Origin: SIG578 sp045655125
Lineage (GTDB): Bacteria > Bacillota > Clostridia > Oscillospirales > Ruminococcaceae
NCBI GenBank assembly: GCA_045655125.1
Contig: JAZOOR010000058.1
Span: forward strand, 1-17,101
DNA length: 17,101 bases
Direction: 5' to 3'
The notes below the pieces were generated by a model. That model was not told the DNA's origin and did no database searches. It saw nothing but the letters and a program-made list of their open reading frames with translations. A program made the position numbers and the translations under genes. This document shows positions 1-5,032 of the stretch, piece after piece. The number at the start of each line of letters is the position of its first letter. Position 1 is the first letter of the stretch.

Positions 1-1
1 A

Positions 2-1321
2 AGAGGAACAATAAAACCGCAGAAAAACAGCACTCTGTGGATAATTCTGTCAGCAGTTGTTATCGCTTTGGGTGTCGGCGCCTGCTTTGTAAATATAGTT
101 TCAGGAGCTATTTTGTCAGCGGTTGGCGCAGTGGCGCTGATTTCCTCTATTTTGATTTCGTCTGTCAGAAAAATGGTTGCACAGAGTGCAGGTGCCAGTT
201 TTGAGGATAGAAGAAAAACAGAGGAATTTCTCTTGAAATTTGGTTTTTCAAGAGATGCCGATGTCAGCGCTGCAATAGACAGGCTTAAGTCTGCGCTATA
301 CATAAAAGAGCAGATAGCAGAGCAGGAGCAAAGGGAAAAAGCCGCGAAAGAGGAGCTTGCAGCTACACTTGAGGTCTGCTGGAGTTTTATGGAGATTTAT
401 GGCGTTTTAAGAGATGCAGATGCTCAGAAGAGCTTTGAAAACCTCACTCGTCGTCGCGAGAGATATTTAAACGAGGTGCTTCCCACATTTGATAACAGAG
501 ATAATCTTAATAAGAAAATAGATAACCTTCAAAAAGATATTCAAAAGAGGTTTTTGGGTATCGGTGTAAATGCCGCTTCTGATGAATTTCCCTTAATGCT
601 CGAAATGGTAAAATCAGATGCAGATGTTTATTCAAGGCTTAAAGAGGAACTTGTAGAAACCGAAAAAGAGGCGGCTGAGTGCTATGAGCGCGATAATATA
701 GAAAACCTTTCTGCTCCCACCGAGAGCGGCTCGGTATCAGAGCTGTCTGAAAAACTGGAAAGTCTTGAACAAAGGATTTCGCAGATTTTAGAGGAAATTC
801 CCAACCTTCGAATACAGGCGGAAAGGCTGTCGCAAAGCCGCACCGAGCAAAATGAACTAGAGGAGCTTATAGAAACCGAAAACGAAGCACAGCTTATGTA
901 CACCTCAAAGCTAAATAGCTTAAAACTCACCCAGCAGCTTTTGCTTGAAACTAAAACCGAACTTTCGGAAAAATATTCCGCGGGCATAAACTTAAGCTTT
1001 GCTAAATACAGCGGCATGTTCCTTGATGCTGATGCAAAGGATGCTAAACTCAGCGGCGAACTTGAGCTTTTGGTAGAGCGAGAGGGAGTTGGCAGAATTT
1101 CTGACTTTTTCTCAAGCGGCCAGAAAAGTGTTATGGATGTCTGCTTGCGCCTTTCGGTTATCGATGCTATGTTTGAAAAGGAAAAACCTTTCCTGCTGCT
1201 TGATGATCCGTTTTATGCTCTCGATGAAAAAAATCTCGACAGCGCCCTTTCACTACTTAGGAGCGTATCATCAAATCTGCAGATAATTTACTTTACCTGC
1301 CATAACAGCCGCACTATATAA
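2..1321 (+). CDS. YhaN-type SMC-like ATPase, C-terminal part (5' truncated by window)
   Basis: The frame is open from base 2 with no stop, so the first 439 visible residues are the C-terminal part of a longer protein whose N-terminal P-loop lies outside the window. Visible residues about 12-30 and 36-54 form two adjacent membrane helices. A long charged coiled-coil region rich in Glu, Lys and Leu follows. The end is an ABC-type ATPase half: a signature-like SSGQKSVMDVCLRLSVIDA, a Walker B with DDPFYALDE, and an H-loop-like YFTCHNSR. Coiled-coil ATPases with a membrane hairpin in the middle are typical of the YhaN family, which often sits beside a YhaO/SbcD-like nuclease and is thought to act in DNA metabolism at the membrane. 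SbcC or another SMC-like protein is the alternative. The next gene starts 29 bases downstream and may be co-transcribed. Confidence 0.75.
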   Translation, partial: RGTIKPQKNSTLWIILSAVVIALGVGACFVNIVSGAILSAVGAVALISSILISSVRKMVAQSAGASFEDRRKTEEFLLKFGFSRDADVSAAIDRLKSALYIKEQIAEQEQREKAAKEELAATLEVCWSFMEIYGVLRDADAQKSFENLTRRRERYLNEVLPTFDNRDNLNKKIDNLQKDIQKRFLGIGVNAASDEFPLMLEMVKSDADVYSRLKEELVETEKEAAECYERDNIENLSAPTESGSVSELSEKLESLEQRISQILEEIPNLRIQAERLSQSRTEQNELEELIETENEAQLMYTSKLNSLKLTQQLLLETKTELSEKYSAGINLSFAKYSGMFLDADAKDAKLSGELELLVEREGVGRISDFFSSGQKSVMDVCLRLSVIDAMFEKEKPFLLLDDPFYALDEKNLDSALSLLRSVSSNLQIIYFTCHNSRTI

Positions 1322-1350
1322 AACAAAAACAAGGAAAAGAGCTGATATAA

Positions 1351-1881
1351 ATGTTGGAAAAGGGAAGGCCGCAAAACACAGAGGGCAGACTCGCTAAGGA
1401 ACTCAGAACATATGATTTTCTCGATGCGCTCTCTGTCGAATATTCAAGAGTAGACCACCCGCCCGCAGATACTATGGAGGCGTGCGAGGAGGTGGACCGC
1501 GCTCTGAATGTGAGAATTTGCAAAAATCTCTTCCTCTGCAACCGCCAGCAAACAGCATTTTATCTCTTGTGTATGCCGGCTGACAAGCCCTTTAAAACCA
1601 AGGACCTGTCGGCGCAGATAGGCTCCGCCCGCCTTTCCTTTGCAAGTCCTGAGCATATGGAAAAATATCTTGATATAACTCCTGGCTCGGTCAGCATTTT
1701 GGGGCTTATTAATGACACCGAAAACGCAGTTACCCTGCTTATAGACGAGGATGTTCTCTCCTGCGAGTATTTCGGTTGCCACCCCTGTATTAACACCTCA
1801 AGCCTTAAAATGAAAACCGAGGAGCTTAAAGAAAAGGTAATCCCTGCCTTAAAACACCCACCGCACATTGTAAAGCTTTAA
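1351..1881 (+). CDS. ProX/YbaK-type aminoacyl-tRNA deacylase (prolyl-tRNA editing domain)
   Basis: This 176-residue protein matches the free-standing editing domains (YbaK/ProX/PrdX superfamily) that hydrolyse mischarged tRNA such as Ala-tRNA(Pro) in trans. Recognisable parts are a conserved Lys at about residue 58 (VRICKNLFLC), the loop ITPGSVSILGLIND at about 109-122, a DEDVL segment, and the GCHPCINTSSLKM segment at about 142-154, which matches the GxHP...N.TxS...K pattern of the family. The length is normal for a stand-alone deacylase. The ATG at 1351 follows a purine-rich AAGGAAAAGAG at 1330-1340. It probably shares a transcript with the ATPase gene upstream. Substrate specificity (Ala, Cys or another amino acid) cannot be read from the sequence alone. 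Confidence 0.85.
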   Translation: MLEKGRPQNTEGRLAKELRTYDFLDALSVEYSRVDHPPADTMEACEEVDRALNVRICKNLFLCNRQQTAFYLLCMPADKPFKTKDLSAQIGSARLSFASPEHMEKYLDITPGSVSILGLINDTENAVTLLIDEDVLSCEYFGCHPCINTSSLKMKTEELKEKVIPALKHPPHIVKL

Positions 1882-1918
1882 ATCCCTAAATTACTACCAT
1901 AAACATTTAAAAAGGAAG

Positions 1919-1948
1919 TTGACAAGCCGCCATAAATAATGCTATAAT
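1919..1948 (+). promoter_or_regulatory. Promoter of tRNA-Leu
   Basis: A perfect -35 TTGACA (1919-1924) and perfect -10 TATAAT (1943-1948) are separated by 18 bases. Transcription would start about 1955, only a few bases before the mature tRNA 5' end at 1958. Full consensus boxes fit a stable-RNA promoter. Confidence 0.9.
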
Positions 1949-1957
1949 AAGCAATAC

Positions 1958-2040
1958 GCGGGTATGGCGGAATTGGCAGACGCACTAGACTTAGGATCTA
2001 GCGGGAAACCATGCAGGTTCGACCCCTGTTACCCGCACCA
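1958..2040 (+). tRNA. tRNA-Leu (anticodon UAG)
   Basis: An 83-base tRNA with the CCA end encoded. The acceptor stem GCGGGTA (1958-1964) pairs with TACCCGC (2030-2036), followed by ACCA. The anticodon stem CTAGA/TCTAG (1985-1989 and 1997-2001) holds the loop CTTAGGA with anticodon TAG at 1992-1994, which reads CUN leucine codons. The long variable arm (after 2001, AGCGGGAAACCATG region) fits a class II tRNA, and the T arm carries GGTTCGACCCC. Its 3' end appears to be duplicated at 2871-2878, suggesting use as an integration target. Confidence 0.95.
2033..2040 (+). repeat. Left copy of CCGCACCA, the tRNA-Leu 3' end (possible attL)
   Basis: The last eight bases of the tRNA recur exactly at 2871-2878, just outside an inverted-repeat-bounded cassette. 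Direct repeats of a tRNA 3' end on either side of foreign DNA are the usual footprint of site-specific integration. Eight bases is short, so this is suggestive rather than proof. Confidence 0.45.
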
Positions 2041-2044
2041 TGTT

Positions 2045-2086
2045 GAATGTTCATAACGGACTTAACCGTTATGAACATTCTTTTTT
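2045..2086 (+). terminator. Terminator after tRNA-Leu, containing one end of the inverted repeat
   Basis: A perfect 15-bp stem (GAATGTTCATAACGG at 2045-2059, CCGTTATGAACATTC at 2066-2080) with a 6-base loop is followed by six Ts. The decamer TTCATAACGG in this stem recurs at 2361-2370 and, inverted, at 2858-2867, so the terminator seems to be built from the terminal repeat of the downstream cassette. Confidence 0.9.
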
Positions 2087-2108
2087 GTCTTGAGAAAGGG
2101 TTGAGGTA

Positions 2109-2141
2109 TTAGGGACCTCCCTAACAAGTATGGATATCCAT
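2109..2141. repeat. Two short perfect palindromes between the tRNA terminator and the structured-RNA promoter
   Basis: TTAGGGA-CC-TCCCTAA at 2109-2124 and ATGGATATCCAT at 2130-2141 are both perfect dyads with no T-run. They lie 22-54 bases upstream of the -35 at 2163. They could be protein-binding sites acting on that promoter or parts of the inserted cassette. No known operator was recognised. Confidence 0.4.
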
Positions 2142-2162
2142 CCACGATGCTTGCAAAAACTA

Positions 2163-2191
2163 TTGCATTATCATTTCGGTTATGATAAAAT
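2163..2191 (+). promoter_or_regulatory. Promoter of structured RNA copy 1
   Basis: A -35 TTGCAT (2163-2168) and -10 TAAAAT (2186-2191) are separated by 17 bases. The closing stem of the RNA begins 4 bases after the -10. The same arrangement, including the TAAAAT box and the 4-base gap, precedes the related RNA on the minus strand at 11979-12007. Confidence 0.7.
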
Positions 2192-2358
2192 AACACTGCG
2201 ACACAACTTAATATTGGGACAAACTATAGGAGAAGTGTTTTTATTTCGGTAAAAACACATTCTCTATTTTGGCTTTCTCTTGTGGTTTGTCAAAAGTTGT
2301 GTCGCAGCAATCGGAGTTATGTGTTTTTCGGTGCGTAGCTTCGGCTGCGCACTTTTTT
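2192..2358 (+). ncRNA. Structured RNA, copy 1 (unrecognised family; possible leader of the PH-domain gene)
   Basis: A nested hairpin. P1 is 14 bp perfect (2196-2209 with 2294-2307), P2 is 7 bp (GACAAAC 2218-2224 with GTTTGTC 2285-2291), and P3 is 13 bp with one bulge (2230-2242 with 2251-2264, loop ATTTCGGT). A 3' tail (2308-2330) leads into an intrinsic terminator. A related RNA lies at 11801-11978 on the minus strand. The two share AATATT after P1, CTCTATTTTGGCTTTCT (2262-2278 here), AGCAAT after P1 and TTTTTCGGTG before the terminator, while the stems change sequence and keep pairing. The tail ATGTGTTTTT (2319-2328) is the exact complement of AAAAACACAT in the 3' arm of P3 (2251-2260), giving a second, mutually exclusive fold. 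I do not recognise a known class. Confidence 0.75.
2331..2358 (+). terminator. Intrinsic terminator of structured RNA copy 1
   Basis: GTGCGTAGC (2331-2339) pairs with GCTGCGCAC (2344-2352) around a TTCG tetraloop, nine pairs including one G-U, followed by six Ts. It ends 34 bases before the PH-domain ATG, so it either ends a separate small RNA or controls read-through into the gene. Confidence 0.9.
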
Positions 2359-2392
2359 GTTTCATAACGGATACTTGAAAGGAGAAACACAA

Positions 2393-2845
2393 ATGGGATT
2401 GATGGATAAAATCGGTGGTAACATTATGCAAGGATTGATGGGTAATCTTTCCGAAGTAACACCTGAAAAATTAACACAGGATTATGGTATGTACTTGATG
2501 GATGGAGAAAGCATACATACCGGTTTTGTATTAGTAAGAGATGTTGTTATATTTACTGATAAGAGAATTATAGATTTCGATAAACAAGGTGCAACAGGAC
2601 AAAAATCGCGAGTTAGTTCAATATACCTTGATTCTATTATAAATGTTTCAGCGGAAACGGCTGGATTCGGTTTGGATGATTGTGAACTTAACATTGAGTT
2701 TATTTCTTCTCCATATTTTCGCGCTAATGGTGGAGTATCGGTTTCTGCGAGAAAGTTCGAATTTCCTAAAAAATACCAAATACAAGGCATTTATAAATGG
2801 CTCCAAGAAATGGCATACTCAAATCATTTAAGCATAAATAAGTAA
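2393..2845 (+). CDS. Bacterial PH-domain protein (bPH_1/YvbH-like)
   Basis: A 150-residue soluble protein. After a short Met/Gly-rich amphipathic N-terminus (MGLMDKIGGNIMQGLMGNL), one domain covers most of the chain, with the pattern typical of bacterial pleckstrin-homology proteins: GESIHTGFVLVRDVVIFTDKRIIDFD (first strands, written here in short pieces: GESIHTGF, VVIFTDKRIIDFD), then SRVSSIYLDSIINVSAE and a final helix IQGIYKWLQEMA. The role of these proteins is mostly unknown; some act at membranes or in stress responses. The ATG at 2393 is preferred over upstream codons because AAAGGAG sits at 2378-2384. It lies downstream of the structured RNA and its terminator and inside the inverted-repeat cassette. 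Confidence 0.8.
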   Translation: MGLMDKIGGNIMQGLMGNLSEVTPEKLTQDYGMYLMDGESIHTGFVLVRDVVIFTDKRIIDFDKQGATGQKSRVSSIYLDSIINVSAETAGFGLDDCELNIEFISSPYFRANGGVSVSARKFEFPKKYQIQGIYKWLQEMAYSNHLSINK

Positions 2846-2870
2846 TATGAACTAATTCCGTTATGAACAA

Positions 2871-2878
2871 CCGCACCA
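2871..2878 (+). repeat. Right copy of CCGCACCA (possible attR)
   Basis: An exact copy of the tRNA-Leu 3' end, two bases after the right inverted repeat of the cassette (2853-2869). It is followed by AATT and a terminator, as would be expected if the tRNA gene originally ended here. Confidence 0.45.
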
Positions 2879-2882
2879 AATT

Positions 2883-2922
2883 AAAAGACTTGGTTTGTCT
2901 ACCCGGCAAAGCAGGTCTTTTT
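2883..2922 (+). terminator. Terminator after the PH-domain gene, possibly the original tRNA-Leu terminator
   Basis: A 17-position stem AAAAGACTTGGTTTGTC (2883-2899) pairs with GGCAAAGCAGGTCTTTT (2905-2921), with two G-U pairs and one mismatch, and a T5 tail. It begins 4 bases after the second CCGCACCA. Confidence 0.75.
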
Positions 2923-2989
2923 GAATGTAGATTTGTTTATAATCTTATAAAAATACTACAGAAATATTCAAATTTTGCTAAATTACTAC

Positions 2990-3018
2990 TTGACTCTGCT
3001 AAAGCATGGTGGTATACT
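2990..3018 (+). promoter_or_regulatory. Promoter of the glycine riboswitch and symporter transcript
   Basis: A -35 TTGACT (2990-2995) and -10 TATACT (3013-3018) with a 17-base spacer. The transcript would start about 3025, giving a leader of roughly 235 bases before the symporter ATG. Confidence 0.8.
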
Positions 3019-3077
3019 ATACTCAACTTAATAAAGCTCGATGAAGCCTTTAGGAAGCTTTTGACTGAAGGTGGAGG

Positions 3078-3162
3078 GGACTCTGGAGAATCTCTTAAGT
3101 GAGTGCCGAAGGTGCAAGGCGTGTAAAAAACGCCGAATCTCTCAGGCAAAAGGACAAAGTCT
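3078..3162 (+). promoter_or_regulatory. Glycine riboswitch aptamer
   Basis: The sequence carries the glycine aptamer hallmarks in order: GGAGAATCTC (3085-3094), GTGCCGAAGGTGCAA (3103-3117), a GGCGT/ACGCC hairpin (3118-3122 with 3130-3134), and TCTCAGGCAAAAGGACAAAG (3140-3159). GACT (3079-3082) closes with AGTC (3158-3161). I see one aptamer only; the 50 bases upstream do not show a second complete copy. It lies before an AgcS symporter gene, a classic target. GGACAAA (3152-3158) can alternatively pair with TTTGTCC (3198-3204), whose last bases are the start of the terminator stem. Confidence 0.92.
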
Positions 3163-3201
3163 ATGATCTAATTAATCGCTTGATTATTTGGAGTCGATTT
3201 G

Positions 3202-3229
3202 TCCGAACAGAAATGTTCGGATTTTTTTT
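3202..3229 (+). terminator. Riboswitch expression-platform terminator
   Basis: TCCGAACA (3202-3209), loop GAAA, and TGTTCGGA (3214-3221) form a perfect 8-bp hairpin followed by eight Ts. It lies between the aptamer and the symporter ATG (32 bases before it). Part of the left arm can be taken by the 3' strand of the aptamer, which would prevent termination. Confidence 0.92.
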
Positions 3230-3260
3230 ATTAAGAAAAAAGAGACAGGAGAGTTGAGAC

Positions 3261-4811
3261 ATGATTCTTGACAAGATTGCCGAAATCAACGGCAGTATCA
3301 ACGGAGTTGTATGGGGTATATTCGGCCTCGCGCTCCTCATCGGAACGGGTATTATCGTTACCCTTTGTACCAAGGCGTTTCAGGTAACCCACATCGGCCT
3401 TTGGTGGAAGAATACCATTGGCAGTATGTTTACCAAAGACGTAATTAAGCATCGTAAGGAAAAGGGCGTTATTTCTCCCTTCCAGGCACTTTGTACTGCT
3501 CTTGCCGCAACAGTCGGTACAGGTAATATCGCAGGTGTTGCCGCCGCTATATGCATTGGCGGCGCAGGCGCAGTTTTCTGGATGTGGGTTGCTGCATTCT
3601 TCGGTATGATGACTAACTATGCTGAAAATGTTCTCGGCATTTATTATCGCCGTAAGAACTCTCAAGGTGAATGGTCCGGCGGCGCTATGTACTATCTTAG
3701 CGATGGTCTCGGTGCAAAGAAAGGCTGCAAATGGATTGGTAAGGTTCTTGCCGTTCTTTTCTGCATTTTCGCAATGCTGGCTTCCTTCGGTATTGGTAGT
3801 ATGGGACAGGTAAACAAGATTGTTGCCAATGTTTCCGCTGCTTTCGATGTAAAGGCTCTTTCTTCCATTATGGTATTTGAAGGCATTTCTCTTTACAGTA
3901 TTCTCTTAGGCGTTCTTATTATGATACTTACCGCAGTAATCACCCTCGGCGGTGTTAAGAGAATCGCAAATGTTGCCGAGAAAATCGTTCCCTTTATGGT
4001 TGTTCTCTACGTAGTAGGAAGTCTTGTTATCATAGGCATCAACTATGATGCAATTATTCCTGCATTCAAGGCAATCTTTGTTAATGCATTCAAGCCTCAG
4101 GCATTTGTTGGAGGCGGTATCGGCGGCGTAATCATCGCTATGACCAATGGCTTTAAGCGTGGTGTGTTCTCCAACGAAGCAGGTCTTGGTTCTTCTGTTA
4201 TGGTTCACTCTAACTCCAGCGTCAAGGAACCTGTTAAGCAGGGTATGTGGGGTATCTTCGAGGTATTCGCTGACACTATGGTTGTCTGCACCATGACTGC
4301 TCTTGTTGTTCTTACTTCCGGCGGTCTTACCTCGGGTGTATTCAATGTTGAAACCGGTGAGGTTGCTGCAGGCCTTTCAGATGCAACCTTAGTTGGCGGT
4401 GCATTTAATGAGGTATTCTCTTGGGGCGATATCGGTCAGAGATTTATTGCAATAGCAATGTTCCTGTTTGCGTTCACCACTGTTCTGGGCTGGTCTCATT
4501 ACGGCTCTAAGGCTTGGGAATACCTTTTTGGAGCAAAGACTACCATTATTTTCAGAATTATCCATGTTTGTACCGTTATCTTTGGTGCAGTACTCACTTC
4601 ATCACTTGCTTGGGACATCTCCGACACATTTAACGGACTTATGATGATTCCTAACCTTATCGGTGTTCTTGTTATGCTTCCCCTTGTAGTGAAGATTACT
4701 CGCAACTATGTTGACCGCAAGGTTAAGAATAAGGATGTAGAGCCGGTTATTTCTTACGACCCTGAAATTCAGGCTGCTGATGCAGAAGCTGTAAAAAACG
4801 GCGCTGAATAA
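3261..4811 (+). CDS. AgcS/AlsT-type sodium:alanine/glycine symporter
   Basis: A 516-residue polytopic membrane protein of the alanine or glycine:cation symporter family (TC 2.A.25), importing small neutral amino acids with Na+. Family signatures are PFQALCTALAATVGTGNIAG at about residues 73-92 and the NGFKRGVFSNEAGLGSS segment near residue 300. Roughly ten hydrophobic helices are spread over the chain, and the C-terminal tail is charged. The length is normal for the family. The ATG at 3261 has AGGAG at 3247-3251, nine bases upstream. The glycine riboswitch in the leader argues that glycine is a physiological substrate. Single-gene transcript: promoter at 2990 and terminator at 4828. Confidence 0.95.
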   Translation: MILDKIAEINGSINGVVWGIFGLALLIGTGIIVTLCTKAFQVTHIGLWWKNTIGSMFTKDVIKHRKEKGVISPFQALCTALAATVGTGNIAGVAAAICIGGAGAVFWMWVAAFFGMMTNYAENVLGIYYRRKNSQGEWSGGAMYYLSDGLGAKKGCKWIGKVLAVLFCIFAMLASFGIGSMGQVNKIVANVSAAFDVKALSSIMVFEGISLYSILLGVLIMILTAVITLGGVKRIANVAEKIVPFMVVLYVVGSLVIIGINYDAIIPAFKAIFVNAFKPQAFVGGGIGGVIIAMTNGFKRGVFSNEAGLGSSVMVHSNSSVKEPVKQGMWGIFEVFADTMVVCTMTALVVLTSGGLTSGVFNVETGEVAAGLSDATLVGGAFNEVFSWGDIGQRFIAIAMFLFAFTTVLGWSHYGSKAWEYLFGAKTTIIFRIIHVCTVIFGAVLTSSLAWDISDTFNGLMMIPNLIGVLVMLPLVVKITRNYVDRKVKNKDVEPVISYDPEIQAADAEAVKNGAE

Positions 4812-4827
4812 TTTTAATATGATATAA

Positions 4828-4872
4828 AAGCCCCCGTATAAGAGCAGATCTCTTATACGGGGCTTGTTTTTT
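4828..4872 (+). terminator. Terminator of the symporter gene
   Basis: AAGCCCCCGTATAAGAG (4828-4844) pairs with CTCTTATACGGGGCTT (4850-4865) with one bulged C. The tail is G followed by six Ts. Confidence 0.92.
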
Positions 4873-4908
4873 GTTATAATAATCAAATCTAATTATAATA
4901 GATATAAC

Positions 4909-4929
4909 AACATTTTAAATTAAAATGTT
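4909..4929. repeat. AT-rich perfect dyad upstream of the Mg2+ transporter gene
   Basis: AACATTTTAA-A-TTAAAATGTT, ten bases per arm, lies in an otherwise featureless AT-rich intergenic stretch (4873-5032), about 100 bases before the transporter start. It may be an operator. AT-rich palindromes of this length do arise by chance, so confidence is low. Confidence 0.35.
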
Positions 4930-5032
4930 CTATATAAATATAGAATAAAGAATAAAGAATTGTGGTTTTCGTAATTTTCTTTGGGAATACTACGAATATA
5001 GCCGAAATTCATAAGCAAAGGAGAAAGTGGCC

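Larger units (their letters stand above)
2048..2869 (+). mobile_element. Putative inverted-repeat-bounded cassette carrying a structured RNA and a PH-domain gene
   Basis: TGTTCATAACGGACTTA at 2048-2064 is matched in inverse orientation at 2853-2869 (16 of 17 bases, the outer 13 identical). A further direct copy of TTCATAACGGA lies at 2361-2371, between the RNA terminator and the PH gene. The unit is about 820 bp, holds no transposase or integrase, and is flanked by CCGCACCA from the tRNA 3' end (2033-2040 and 2871-2878). A second terminator (2883-2922) follows 4 bases after the right-hand copy, where the original tRNA terminator would be expected. I infer a non-autonomous insertion at the tRNA. 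The alternative is unrelated repeats around an old gene. Confidence 0.4.

Noticed and set aside
2192..2358. 6S RNA as the identity of the structured RNA
   Set aside because: A long hairpin with internal loops is 6S-like, but the conserved tail pairing, two copies close together and the downstream genes do not fit well. Not excluded without a covariance search.
2871..2922. A second tRNA ending in CCGCACCA
   Set aside because: No acceptor, anticodon or T-arm partner is present upstream; the sequence before it is the inverted repeat of the cassette.
2863..3102. 79-codon open frame after the PH-domain gene
   Set aside because: It runs through a terminator hairpin, a promoter and the glycine aptamer, and has no ribosome site.
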